DNA of 64,000 nucleotides from positions 456,505,576 through 456,569,575 of the forward strand of contig CM077116.1 in NCBI GenBank assembly GCA_039619475.1. Direction: 5' to 3'. The position numbers were made by a program, and so were the translations under genes. This document shows positions 20,701-32,315 of this stretch, in pieces. The notes under the pieces were generated by a model. It saw only the letters and a program-made list of their open reading frames with translations. It was not told the origin of the DNA and searched no databases. Every line of letters begins with the position of its first letter. Within the stretch, counting starts at the first letter, position 1. Origin of the DNA: Icerya purchasi (taxonomy: Eukaryota; Arthropoda; Insecta; Hemiptera; Monophlebidae).

Positions 20701-21638
20701 GTGAGCTATAGGAAAAAATAGTAATAATAAAAAAAAAAATCTGCGAAATAAAGTAAGTTTTGAATTACACCGAAGCAGCCGTTAGAACTGTTTTGCAGAG
20801 GGAATTTAAGCAGATCTTAGCCTATAAATATCTTTACTCTGCATTATTTTATATTCCGCTTTTGGCACCAAACAAAACACAAAATTTGACAATTATTCTT
20901 GTATACAATTAACTAGTTTTTTAATGTTTTATGAATTTAAATAATATTATAACAATGTATCAGTTAGCGTGAAACATTGATGTAAAATAAAACTCATGGG
21001 AATATGTTTAAAAATTATAAGGTATAATAACCACCGACAAATTCTGCATCAATATGATCCATATACGTGGTTATGGATTACATTGTTCTGAAAAACTAGT
21101 CGGTATTTATTACGTTTCGTAATATTTAAATAAATTGTTATATTTCAGTATTTTTATTTCGTCTTACCATCGATATATACATATATATATATATATATTA
21201 TAACGGGACGTAAAAACATGTCTAAATATAATTCTATTTAAGAAAATTACTTTATCGAATTAAACCAAAATCGATTATAGAAAATTATACATTTTAAATT
21301 ATCCGATTTTTTTTTGATAATTTCATGATCGGTACACTTACTTGCTCTGCGAAATCATTTTTATCTAACCTATTCTATATTTAAATACGTAATTTCCCCA
21401 TCCTCTTCTTCCTTTAAGGTCATTGATTTTTTAATGCCGCTTTCTTCAGAAAATGCATCTTTCACCACCGAGCAATAGGCTCGCCATTCCAGCTACAGCC
21501 GTATAGCAAATTACTAAAATATATGCGAGTAAAATGAAACTCGGAACAATTTGTAAGGGAAATAAAAATATGAGCAATTCGACACTGCTTATTAATCATC
21601 TGCGTACACATGTGACATATATACTCATGCACTTCTAG
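20701..21638. other. Intron, nothing recognised
   Basis: AT-rich with an AT microsatellite (about 21,172-21,200). Ends in the acceptor CACTTCTAG. Confidence 0.5.
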
Positions 21639-21848
21639 GTATTGTCGCCGGTAGCGGTTTTTTTATGGAAAAGCGCGAATTCGTTACACTTGTGTAGTAA
21701 TCACTTGGACGAGCTAATGGACTACCTGGAAAAAAGTCTCATTCACTTGGAAGGCAGTTTGGATTTCGAAATTTTCGAACCGGTACCAAATACAATGTGG
21801 ACAATGCTGTGCGAAATGTTGACCGGTACTGCCGAGAAAGGAATAAAT
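21639..21848 (+). CDS. stac: stac exon, MHD2 (LDELMDYLEKSLIHLEGSL)
   Basis: This exon has exactly 70 codons, phase 0/0, between CACTTCTAG and ATAAAT|GTAAGC. It encodes the diagnostic MHD2 signature: LDELMDYLEKSLIHLEGSL, then DFEIFEPVPNTMWTMLCEML. This corresponds to the family pattern (P/E)LM-x-YL-(D/E)-xxL-xxLNxxLxxENF-xxxLxxLW. It is the clearest single piece of evidence that this is a Munc13-related gene, and the spacing to the C2 domain resembles Munc13-4 rather than classical Unc13. It joins the 24062 exon in phase (KGIN-TRKSAKFF). Confidence 0.9.
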
Positions 21849-23268
21849 GTAAGCAGGTAGAAATATTTTTACTGCTAGTCGTGTTTCTAACAACATCGTT
21901 GCTCTTAAGTAAGATATATTATAAAATAACGAAAATGATCGTTCAGCGGAAGCATTTAAAACGCACGAAGGGTAGCTAGAATTTTAAGAAGTTAATAAAT
22001 AGTTGGACGTCTCATCGCGATATAATATCAACTATCCGGAAAATTTCCATCTTTTCGAAGCATCCATCGTTTTCCCGTAAATCAATTTGTATTTTCCTTT
22101 TTTTGCACTATCTGTTCGGCAGATTTTTGAATCTTTTTATTAAACGTCTTTTTTTCGTCAGAGCAATGGTTTTTTTGTTGTTTTTTTTTCGAACGGCTAT
22201 AACGAAGAGAGCATATAATAACGATTATTGTATCTGTTAGCGGAACTGCGTTCCGTGAGAAGTTGGCAAGCGTTCCGCAGAATCCGCTTCGAAAAGAAGA
22301 AAATATCCTATTTAATTTCAAGCAAACAAAAAACTTGTTATAAAACAGACATTCGGAATAAAACGGTAGTTTAGAGTTTGAACGGTAAATTGCCGGTGAA
22401 AATAGAATAATATCTTTGTCGGACCTTACAAGGAAAGTACGCGAATTGTCAGTCGCAGATTTTGATGAAATTTTAATATGTTGTACAGAATTTAAAAATA
22501 TTAGATACCTATTTTTTTTTATCGTCCCATATGCAGTTTACAGGGTTGAAAACCAGCCCTGAACTTTACCCCCCCCCCAAAAAAACAGTTTTTTTCGCAT
22601 ATCTCGGCTCCAACTCTATGTTTTTCCATAAAACAAAATGGAAATTGCTTCTTGTGAAATAAATGAGTAATCCATAATGATTTAGGTTGCATCCCCTATT
22701 TTAGGGAGTAAAAAAACGTATTTTTCAGTTTAATTTTGAGAAAAAAAATTATGAAACAGCTAAATAAATTTTAAAAAATTGTTTCAAAATGTAAAAAAAA
22801 AAAATAGAGTTGGCCTATTTCGGCATTTTTATATTTGCTACTCCCAACGAGGAAATACAAAGTAACTTTATACACATGTATTTCAAGTGAATCGCTTAAA
22901 ATTTGTGTATAGGGGTTTTCGAGGTCTCTCATCACGAATCTGATACTAGATTTTATTAATTCAAAATGACGGATCCAATATGGCGGACGAAAATGTCACA
23001 AAAATTTTAATTTGCGTAAAAGCTTTTACATTGCGGTTTGTGAAGTCGTTGGTAATGATATTGCGATTAGACGTTAAAAATTTATGATAGCGGATCTGAT
23101 AAGACAAAAAAAAAGTCAAACATATTTTACTCGGCATTAAAATTTGTCTGCAAAAGTGTCCAACGACGCTAATTACAAATACGAGGCATGAGTTTTATAT
23201 CCTAAATGATCCACACCTCAATTCAGCCTTTTTTCTCAGTTTTTATTGAGCTGCTAATTGGTTTTTTA

Positions 23269-23313
<45 letters not shown>

Positions 23314-24061
23314 TTTTTTACGACCATACATCGCTATCTACAAAAACTGATACATGAGACCTTCTAATCGGCGCTTCAAGAAAAGTTTTTCGCAATCTTC
23401 CTCAAAGTTCCTCTCTTTCGGGTCTACTCTTTTCAATATCTGTACTATTTGAAATTCTTCCTATTTATTTTTCGCTGATGACATCTTGCTATTATACTTT
23501 TTGCACAATATCGTAGCAGCCAGTAGTAATTCGCGTTTCACTGGAACGAATTCTCTCCTTCCAAGTTTTCTTTTGCTGCATTCACCTTTCAATAATCCTG
23601 CTTCAGTTTACCCTTAAACGTTACGTCTCTTTACCGGGTTAATTTGTTATCTCGATGTTTTCCTCGATAATCGTCTGTTGTTCTCCGAACGTTATTAACC
23701 AATATATAGGAAAAATTTCATTACGTTGCACTTAGCACTAATTGCTTTTTCATTAATTTCTGCAAACAGAATTTTGCATGTTTCGAATAAAAATAGCGCA
23801 ATTTATTTTCCAAAAAGGTTCCTTTAACAATTATATCTCACGCGCGTATATTTCGATACTATAAATTCTTCGCGATTATGTAATAAATTTTTAAGTATTC
23901 TGATATATTTCATTAGTTAGCCATTTTATTTTAAGATATTATTATTTTACAAGAAATGTATTTCGTACGGTTTGTTTCGCTACGTTGAGAATCAATTTTT
24001 TTATTTATTTATTTTTCCGGGAAATGGAATATATTATATGTCGCGTTTTTTTCCCGTGCAG
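21849..24061. other. Intron, nothing recognised beyond low complexity
   Basis: Contains C- and A-runs near 22,570, a long AT microsatellite (23,269-23,310) and pyrimidine-rich DNA near 23,400-23,700. No protein motif was found. Confidence 0.5.
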
Positions 24062-24369
24062 ACTCGGAAATCGGCAAAATTTTTTTCAAATTTGCATCGA
24101 ATTTTGGAGATTTTTAATGAATATTTCAAGTTAAATGTTTACAAGGAAGCACGCGTGGCATTTGAAAATCAACTGATAAGTAGGATAAAATTTTACGCAA
24201 TGAAAACGTCCGATCTGATATATCAATATTACCTAGACAGATATAAAGAACAGAATACCATCAAAACAGCAGCCGACGGTGTACTGGCCGTACGAGTGAC
24301 TAAAGATTGCGACAAACTGTCTATCGAAGTATTAAATGCGAGGGACCTTAAGCCAATGGATTCCAACGG
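24062..24369 (+). CDS. stac: stac exon, end of MHD2 and start of C-terminal C2 domain
   Basis: This exon starts after TTCCCGTGCAG and ends AACG|GTAAGA in phase 1. The first part (SAKFFSNLHRILEIFNEYFK ... ARVAFENQLISRIKFYAMKT) is the last MUN helices. The spacer SDLIYQYYLDRYKEQN resembles the Munc13-4 linker in which a basic Y/F-rich helix precedes the C2 domain. The C2 domain starts at GVLAVRVTKDCDKLSIEVLN and runs to ARDLKPMDSNG, where calcium-binding loop 1 is cut by the intron. The Asp of MDSNG is the first canonical ligand. The conserved intron position splits the Gly codon, which is completed at 30839. Confidence 0.9.
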
Positions 24370-25041
24370 TAAGAATAACTATACTTTTCGAGTGACGTAT
24401 AAAAATAGTTGAAAAAAAAAAAGAAAAAAAAATGAAAAAAAAAGGAAGAAATCTATTTTTGTTGGAAACGTATTATGATCGAACAGTTTTCTCCTCAAAA
24501 TGGCATTTTATGCGTACACGGCGAATGTTTCGAAAACTCGTAATCAAAACTATTCCACACAAAAACCGCAATTCGCTTCCCCTCTGCGCATTGTGTGTAT
24601 AGTGGAAATCGGTTATAACGACTTAAAAAAAGCACGAACGATTTGGTCGTTATTTTGTCGCGTTATTAATGCCTATAACTTACTGTTACCGAAAAGAGTT
24701 ACTCCGTTATTATGGTAACTTGACAGAATAGCTTTTTTTCGGCCGATTAAGCACAAATAATCATTTATTTATTTGTAATAAATTCTACAGCACAAACATC
24801 AAATTTTTTTCTTCATACATGAAAACATGAAAATAAATCAATCAAAAGATAGCGTGAAAAAGAGAAAAGGTAATATTTTACGTTACTGTCGTCAATTCAT
24901 TCTGCTCCTTTTTTTCATATCGACATGTACGGCGTCGCTACTTTATGGCTTGTCGATAATTATCGATAATTTATTTTATAGATCTTACTGAAAATTAAAT
25001 AAAAATAGGTAAAACTTTACTTAACTGACATCCACATTTTT
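24370..25041. other. Intron, nothing recognised
   Basis: Begins with an A-rich run. AT-rich otherwise. Confidence 0.5.
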
Positions 25042-25287
25042 GCTAAAATTTTAGTTCGTTCATTTTCTGCTAAAATTTTAGTTCGTTCATTTTCTGCTAA
25101 AATTTTAGTTCGTTCATTTTCTGCTAAAATTTTAGTTCGTTCATTTTCTGCTAAAATTTTAGTTCGTTCATTTTCTGCTAAAATTTTAGTTCGTTCATTT
25201 TCTGCTAAAATTTTAGTTCGTTCATTTTCTGCTAAAATTTTAGTTCGTTCATTTTCTGCTAAAATTTTAGTTCGTTCATTTTCTGCT
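25042..25287 (+). repeat. 27-bp tandem array, 9 nearly identical copies
   Basis: The unit GCTAAAATTTTAGTTCGTTC-ATTTTCT repeats nine times with a 27-bp period and almost no differences. Each unit holds the palindrome CTAAAATTTTAG. Diverged single relatives occur at about 26,262 and 27,245. It lies in the intron that splits C2 loop 1. Confidence 0.95.
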
Positions 25288-25949
25288 ATTTTGCACTTTA
25301 AATTTAAACTAATTCATAATACGAAAAAGAGCAAAAAATGAATAAACTAAAATCTAAATAGCGACAAAACATAAAAATGAACGAGACGAAAATGAACGCC
25401 AACATAACGTAAATAAATAAGAAGATACCATTTAAGAAATCGAGGGCTTTTTCGAAAATTACACGCATTAGCCCGTCGATTACATCAAAATTGAAGATTT
25501 TTATTAATTATGATTATAGTATGGATGCGTCGGGCAACTTCTAAAAAAAGATATACGGAATTCAGGTAAATAAATTACTGGCTCCACTTGACACTATTAG
25601 TTTGGTACCATGGCTTGTTTATTTTCGTTTTAATTATATTTTTATTTACGGGCTGCGACATTCTACTACTCTCGACCGACTGCTTTTAAATTCTTTCATT
25701 TGAATTTATTTCATCGTCGAATATACCCGCCGAAATCAACTTGTGCGACGCTCCCTGTGAGCCCTCCTACTTCGATTTAGTAACATCATTCAATTTTATA
25801 TTAGAGACATCGCGTTCTTCCGTATTTCAGGTAAAATTAATTGCGACAAATTTCCTTTTTTTTTTAAATCATGCCTTTCTTTTTTTTACTTCTCTTTCTC
25901 TTTTTCTTTTTTTATTACAAAATATGGATTGACGATTAACAAAAGCTTT
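25288..25949. other. Intron, foldback-like sequence after the array
   Basis: The segment 25,290-25,410 holds GAACGAGACGAAAATGAACG and AATTCATAATACG, inverse relatives of the array side, and may be a decayed foldback arm. No gene seen. Confidence 0.4.
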
Positions 25950-27350
25950 TTCTTCCCCTATTATATCGCGGAATTTTACTTTTCGCAGCTGTGATATCAC
26001 ATCTCCAGCTCATCTAGACATTTTTTAACACCGCCGCCGAAATGTACCCCGCTTATTGATTCAATACCTCACCTTTTTTAAAACTGACACATTTCATATT
26101 CGTTCGATATTAATTTAACATTTTATTTAAAATATTTTCTTTTCACGTTACTTCGTCATTTACAATTTGTTTGTTATTTTTGAAATATTCTCTTTACGGT
26201 ATTTTGCTTTTCGCGCTCGTTCTCGTATGATCACTTCTCGCGTCATATTCATTTTTGGTCGTAATTTTAGATCGCTCATTTTCGCTGTTATTCATAACTA
26301 GCGTTAGTTCAACTGATGTCCGTTAATTAAAGTCTTACCAAAATATGAAATAACGATCACAATTAAAAATTGTAAGTTTGGTTTTTGCTATAATTATTTA
26401 AATCGGGTATCCATATAAATATTTTGATTTACTGGCCGCTATTGCAATCGAAAAAAGAAAAAAATTATCGGTCGCCATTACTGTTGTGCAACTGTCACTA
26501 TATTCCTCTGATTTGTACATATTTTTTGTTCCTGACCGAAGTTCCGAAATCTTACACTTTCAATTATCCGCCGTATTATCCGTTCCCGATTCTATTATCT
26601 AGTCCGATGGATGGAACAGTTAAACACCACTTTCACGTGTTCCTAATCACTAACGGACTGGCTTTTAAGGGTGCACCAGGAAAATTCAAAGGTAAAAGGA
26701 CGCTTTACAGCAAAAGGTTCGGTGATAAAATTTTGAGAAAATTAGGGCGCAAAAGATAAATTAAATGCTTGGACGCACCGGGAAAATGCCAGTTTGCCCG
26801 CATAGCCAGTTCGTCAGTGTTCCTAATTATATTCAGCCTACCGTAAATCATTCAGTTGCATATGTTCATCCGGTTAGCGAGGTTCACGTCAAAAACGTTG
26901 AATGGCGTGAAGCTCGGAGTAAAATTCCGAAATATGGTACCAGAAAAGATTTCTCTCCCTGCTATATAGCGGAATTGTACTTTACACAGTGCTACGTTTC
27001 CAGCTGATCCATTAATTTTTTTTGCACTACCGCAAAAATGTATCTACCCGTTAAAGGTATGCCATTTGGTCTTTTCAGTAACTCACCTTTTTTAAAATGA
27101 CTACATTTCATATATTATTTTGACGTTATTTTTAGAAAAAATTTTTTACGTTTTTTTTTATTTTTTTTGTTCCATTTTCAAATATGTTTGTTATTTTTCA
27201 AATTAGCTCATCGCGTTACTTGGCTTTTTTTTTGGCGCCATATTCATTTTTAGCCGTAATTTCAATTCACTCATTTACGTGTTATTCATAATTTGTCTTA
27301 GTGCGCAAACTACGAATAACAGCAAAAAGTTCGACTAAAAATGAACTGAC
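25950..27350. repeat. Diverged segmental duplication (offset about 1 kb) ending in an imperfect palindrome
   Basis: 25,950-26,300 and 26,955-27,310 share, in order, GCGGAATT-TACTTT, CTCACCTTTTTTAAAA-TGAC, ACATTTCATAT, TTTGTTATTTTT and TATTCATTTTT-G-CGTAATTT, then TTATTCATAA. The second copy is followed by its own inverse (GAATAACAGCAAAAAGTTCG and TAAAAATGAACTGACGCC), which makes a foldback at 27,232-27,350. The open frames at 26,424-26,759 and 26,765-27,007 match nothing I know. Confidence 0.5.
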
Positions 27351-28824
27351 GCCAATAATGTAATCGTTTACCGAAAAATTACTATGCATCGATAGGTGTT
27401 CACTTTTTCTTTATTTTGTAGCTTCTTTCTAACGTTTTTTGTAACGCACCGGAAGTTTTCATCGGTTTCATTAAGCTCACAATACACATTTAACATGTTG
27501 ATTGGTAACATCGATCGAACAAAGAATATAATATGTTCTATCCGATAGAAATATTATTTTTTTTAGGTTTTTTTTCTTCAGTTTATCCGCAAAAATCTTT
27601 CCAAGTCAAATTTTGTGGTTTTTTTTGTAATGGATTTTTGTCAACGAAGACACGTTAGCCCAAAAAATGGGAAGAAGGAGAAAATAACGTTCTATTCTTA
27701 AACGTTTGTGGATAGAAGATAAAAATAATTCAAGGACAGGAATAACAAAAGCAGAAGGAAATGAGAGAATGAAAGAAGCACTCTTAAGGGGAGTAGGATG
27801 ACCTAGTTTTAGTAGGTTAGGTCGTTGTAAGCATAGTTATTTATCCGAGTATTAAAATTTTGCTCGTAATAACCGAGTTTTTCCTATAATCGCTGTAACG
27901 TCTAATAAAATTCTGCTATAACTAAATAATCGGTTTTCATCGTATTTATTTTTGATCCACTAAATTAGTACTGTTTACGCTTCTAATTAATAAACAAAGG
28001 CAAAAAGAGAAAATACATTAACTCCTAATTAAGAATATGTAATATAAGATAAAATTTGGAAACGGAAAAAAAAATTAATCGAAAAATTTTTCTTATAAAC
28101 ACAACAATCGTTTGTAAAATTACTGAAAATGCGTTGATTAAAATACGATTAAAAAGACACGTTAATTTGAATGCAAGAAGTTCATGGAAATACACTAATC
28201 ACCTATTTAGTATTTATAACGTATACCTTTTAGAAATGTTTCAAATGTAGACAGCATAAATATGGATGACTTCCGAAAGTCGAGAATATACAGGCCAGCA
28301 GAGATGTTCGATACAAATATTAATAAGCCTTCAGTAGTGTGTCAACTTACGAAATTTTAGTTACAGTTACGGTCTAGAGATTATCGCGTCGATAGCTAGC
28401 TACGAAAGATGTTTATGGTATGAGAAGTAGTAGGCCCGGAATAGTGTAATCACGAAAATTAATCGTCCATATTTCTCATAATATTTTTTCGCGTAAATTC
28501 TATCCGATATAAATCTTATTTCATTTTGTAATATTTTTCCAAAAAAGTTGGCGTTTGAATCAATAAACTTCTAGTTACGCGTTTACCTGTCTCCGGATAG
28601 CTTACATCAAGAATATTGTATATGTAAACATTGACTAGTTGGGTATTATTAAAAAGCACTTGATTTTCACTCATGACATTAAGTATTTCAGTGTTGCTGC
28701 GTAATATTTAGTCAAAATTTCCACTTTTTCCATATGGCGCTCTAACACGCGAGCATTACGAATTTCACCGGCCGCGGATGTTACTATGATAAAAATTAAG
28801 CGAATATAGTGCAGAAGAAATAGA
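27351..28824. other. Intron, one purine-rich repeat relic
   Basis: 27,730-27,790 (GAGAGAATGAAAGAAGCACT) resembles 33,175-33,215 (GGATAAAGGAAGCATTGAAA), a weak interspersed repeat pair. Nothing else was recognised. Confidence 0.35.
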
Positions 28825-29360
28825 GGTTAAATAATAATAAAACACCGTTTTACTGGATGTATATAATTAACATTTATTAATACAACTCGACATACCTCAT
28901 CATAGTAAACCCCCCCCCCGCGGGGGGGGGGGGGCTAAGAAGAGCTGAATTGTCGGACGTACGCCCGGAGCGTTTCAACTTAGCGATGGCTCAGGAAATG
29001 CTGGGCAGGTCGCTATCAGTAGAGCATGGTGGCTCGACAGTGACGCGGTCTACCGCATTTTCCTCGGCGCGTTCTTCAGTGCTGGAATCATATCTTTCGA
29101 ACGTTCTCATGCAATCTAGCTGATAAAGTTCTCAGGGAGCCATATGGTTCTTGTATCGGTGTAAGACGTGTGAAGATAAAGTCCAAGAACAGGTCGGGTG
29201 ATTGGCGGGCAAATTACAACAGCTAGTCATAGTACGATAAATCTATATCGTAGCCACGAGTCATGACTACGCTATGACTCACCAAAAAACACGTCGAGAA
29301 TCATATTAATAAATATTAATTATACACATCCAGTAAGACGGTGTTTTATCATTTAACACC
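28825..29360. mobile_element. Long inverted-repeat element with GC-rich core, family unknown
   Basis: The arms 28,825-28,891 and 29,293-29,360 are inverted copies (about 66 bp, roughly 85 percent by eye) sharing AAAACACCGT-TTACTGGATG and ATTTATTAATA...CTCGAC. The core of about 400 bp is much richer in GC than the window and contains a C-run/G-run pair at 28,910-28,934. No open frame and no clear target duplication is seen. It could be a foldback MITE or two inverted LTR fragments. Confidence 0.6.
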
Positions 29361-29377
29361 TTTATTACATGCTATAG

Positions 29378-29560
29378 TTGGCGGAAATGGAGTTAACAAA
29401 TGATATCGATATTACAAAAGCAATGGTTGAAACAATAAGAAGAATTAGAGAAAATGATGAAAGTTTTTCAGTGAATTTTAAATGTGAACTTCGAATAGTG
29501 TTGAAAGCTGTCTTAGAAGATGGATCACGTTATATTCATAAAGAAAATGCGAGGGGTAAA
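29378..29560 (+). pseudogene. Exon-like open frame, not recognised
   Basis: After GCTATAG a clean frame reads LAEMELTNDIDITKAMVETI, RRIRENDESFSVNFKCELRI, VLKAVLEDGSRYIHKENARG, and meets GG|GTAAAA. It has balanced codon content and helical, charged residues, unlike noise. It cannot belong to stac, because the exons either side of it join directly in phase within the C2 domain. It may be a retrocopy or a transposon gene fragment carried in next to the inverted-repeat element. Confidence 0.35.
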
Positions 29561-30838
29561 ATAAGTGTTTTACTCTAATTCTTTAAAAACGAAACGTTGC
29601 ACCGAACTAATATACAGCGTTCCCCGATGGCAGACAGACGAGTATTAAAAGAGGAAATAACGCGGAATCCACGATATAAATGTGCTTAAAATTTAAATAC
29701 TTCCTCCAGACAGGATGTGTAGTGAGAAGAGCCATAGTATCCGTTCATCACAACGACAGATAGCAGCACCCGAAAAATCATAATTACAGGCAACGTTCGT
29801 TATCTTGTGCGTCATTCCGCGATGGTTACCGTGGGACCCGCTGCTATGTACAAAACTAATTTGTCCTCCGGCCCCAGGTTGAAATATTTGATGCGTGCGA
29901 AGTTTATCACGCACCGTGTATGTTTTTATAGGTATGCAACAGAAAAAAAATAAATTCGAAATTAACCAAGTATATTTTATTTAATCGTTATTATTTCTAT
30001 TTATTTATTTAGCATTATTATTTTTTAATATAAAATAAATAGGAAGGAGGAAGTGGATATTGGCCAATGGGCAGACCGGTTTCTAGCGAAATCGTAATTA
30101 ATTTTTGGTAATGAAACGAATTATCCTATTTTAGGATTTCCGCGCTGAACATCTCGAAATCGAGCAAAATAATTACAAGTTTCGAACTTGTTAGAAGAGA
30201 AAGCCGATGTAGAACAGTCAGACACTGAAGAAATCGTTGCTGATTTCTAAAATTGTTCGTGATTTCCTCGTAACACGAAATTTCTGTCGGAACATGACGG
30301 CTTTGCGGAAAATGAAAACCGTTGAGAAAACGGATTCGGCGGGCTATAATTTTCAAAATGTTTAATAAACCTGTTCAAACCGTGGGGCAAAGCATAGTGA
30401 TATTGATTCTGTTCAAGGCCAAAATTAGCGTTTTCAATGAAATTACTCATTATATTCACTATTAATAATATCGAACGAACACTTGTCAAAATAGTATATT
30501 TATTATGTAATTGCGACGCTTCAAGGTTTCATGATCATCCAGCTTTGAAACACGTCGCAGCTAAATATTCTATTTTAATAAGGGTTTATTCGGTGTTATT
30601 AAGTCAGCATTATTGCCATCGGGGCATTGTTCGCAAATTAGTAAATGAAAAGAAAAGAAAATTAGCATTTCCTTTACACTGATCGAGGAAAAATAGAAAT
30701 ATAATTTAATAGGCTGTTGTCAGTGAGCATCAGCGTTACCTACGGGGGAGCTTATCTTGTTTTTTCGATAAATTCTAAAAATTCGAAATAACGAAATATG
30801 TACTTTTCAAAAAAAGGTAACTTTTTTCTCAATTACAG
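29561..30838. other. Intron, nothing recognised
   Basis: Mixed sequence. The short frames on both strands here (29,693-30,682) match nothing. Confidence 0.5.
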
Positions 30839-30959
30839 GATTCTGCGATCCGTTTGTTACGGTAAGGTTACTGCCATACAGCCAGTTTGAGAGAATCACC
30901 TTTAAAACGAAAGTCGCCAGAAAAACATTATACCCGTTATTCGACGAGGAGTTTTCAGC
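30839..30959 (+). CDS. stac: stac exon, C2 domain core (GFCDPFVTVRLLP)
   Basis: This exon of 121 nt lies between TTCTCAATTACAG and TCAGC|GTAAGT. It completes the Gly codon of the previous exon and ends in phase 2. It encodes FCDPFVTVRLLPYSQFERIT, then FKTKVARKTLYPLFDEEFSA. These are the standard C2 elements: the second loop-1 Asp in CDPFV, a T-K-V-x-R/K-K-T-L-x-P-x-F-D-E-x-F motif, and the strand that follows. Nothing is missing from the motif. The 6.4-kb intron before it holds the 27-bp tandem array, a foldback region and an inverted-repeat element. The 6.8-kb intron after it holds a hAT-like MITE and a Jockey-like LINE. Confidence 0.95.
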
Positions 30960-31683
30960 GTAAGTTGATATTATTCGAATAAAACGTGTTTTTTTTGGGT
31001 TTTTTTTATTTCATTCCTTGCTATTTTACAACTAGTCTTATCAACTAATTGGTAATCTATGAAATATATGTTAAAATTACACGAACAAGCAACCCGTCCA
31101 ATGAAGGATGCTAAAATTAACTTATATATGTATACACACTATTCTCACATATGCATACATACCATACATACACGCGCCCGCACTCGCACCCTCAACCATC
31201 AATACTTATATATTTATGACTTACATGAGGTCTTGAGGTCGTTTTCTACTTAGCCTATGTCACCTGCTTAGGTCTCTCGGCAGTTCTTTTGTTGTACTAT
31301 TCGGATGATATTGTCGAGCAGCTGGTTGTTTTTAAGGAAAAATTTATAAAAAGCAATAGTAGATACACATCGTTTTTTCGAACATAATGCAAATGTTCGG
31401 GTAGCGAACCGTACGTTTAAAAGGGACGCATCTATACATCTGAAAATGACATATTCGTCTTTCTAACATGTTCCGTTTCGTTAAATATGCTGAACACAAT
31501 CTTTAGATAAAAATCCGAACAAAGGTTATTATAAAAAGCTAATTCAAAGCATGGAGAAAGGCTCAGAAATATTTCTCGCTTATTCCAGAATTGTGTTATT
31601 CTCTCAGCATCAAGTCATTCCGTGACTTAACGCGCTTCTTATATATAGCTTTAAAAGGCTTAATAAGAAAAAAATAATTAAAG
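30960..31683. other. Intron, nothing recognised
   Basis: AT-rich, with a CA-rich stretch near 31,130-31,190. Confidence 0.5.
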
Positions 31684-32315
31684 GAGGGGGCAGATCCAGA
31701 AGGACATTTTTGGTGGGGGGATTATATAATTACGTAAAATCGTCTACGGTAAGCAGTAGATTTGAGAAATACCCATTTTTTCATAAAGAAAATCAAATAG
31801 CGACTTTTATAGAAATTTAAAAATGTTTTAAAAATACATAATTATTACAATTTTTAATTTAACTTTTGTCTTATATTTAGGAGTGAAAAATGAAACGAAA
31901 TTATAAAATCCTAGCTAAAATAAAAATAGTGAGAAAAATAGTATTTTTATTAGACTTTACTTCTTCTATATTTTTGTTAGTAATCCGATCCAAATTCTTT
32001 GTTCGTGAGAAAATAAAAAAAATACATATATTTTCATTGAACTATTTTCATTTACATTACAAAATAAAAATTAACAAATAAATAAGAAAGGCAAAAGATC
32101 GATGACAGTTGGGTTTAAAATAAAATAAAAAAGGAACAATAACAATTTTACTAGAAAATAGTATTAAATATTAATTATTAAAATCTGTAGTTAAAATTCA
32201 TACAAATCGTTTATAGCATAAATTAAGTTTCCCCGCTTTAACTAATTTTTTCATAGAGCCTTCGCTTATTTCGAGGGAGAAATTTCCCCTATTTCCCACC
32301 CGTGGATTCGTCCTG
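31684..32315. mobile_element. hAT-like MITE, TSD ATTAAAG
   Basis: The outer 7 bp ATTAAAG occurs at 31,677-31,683 and 32,316-32,322. Internal to it the ends are GAGGGGGCAGATCCAG (left) and CAGGACGAATCCACGG (right, reverse complement), of the CAGG-x-CGGATCC type seen in hAT elements. The 632-bp interior is AT-rich with no transposase. The eighth TSD base differs (G/C). Confidence 0.55.

Noticed and set aside
25042..25287. CRISPR-like array
   Set aside because: Units are contiguous with no unique spacers, and the context is a eukaryotic intron. It is a simple tandem repeat.
26424..27007. Two consecutive open frames as a gene pair
   Set aside because: No known motif, and both lie across duplicated repeat sequence. 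Not supported as genes.
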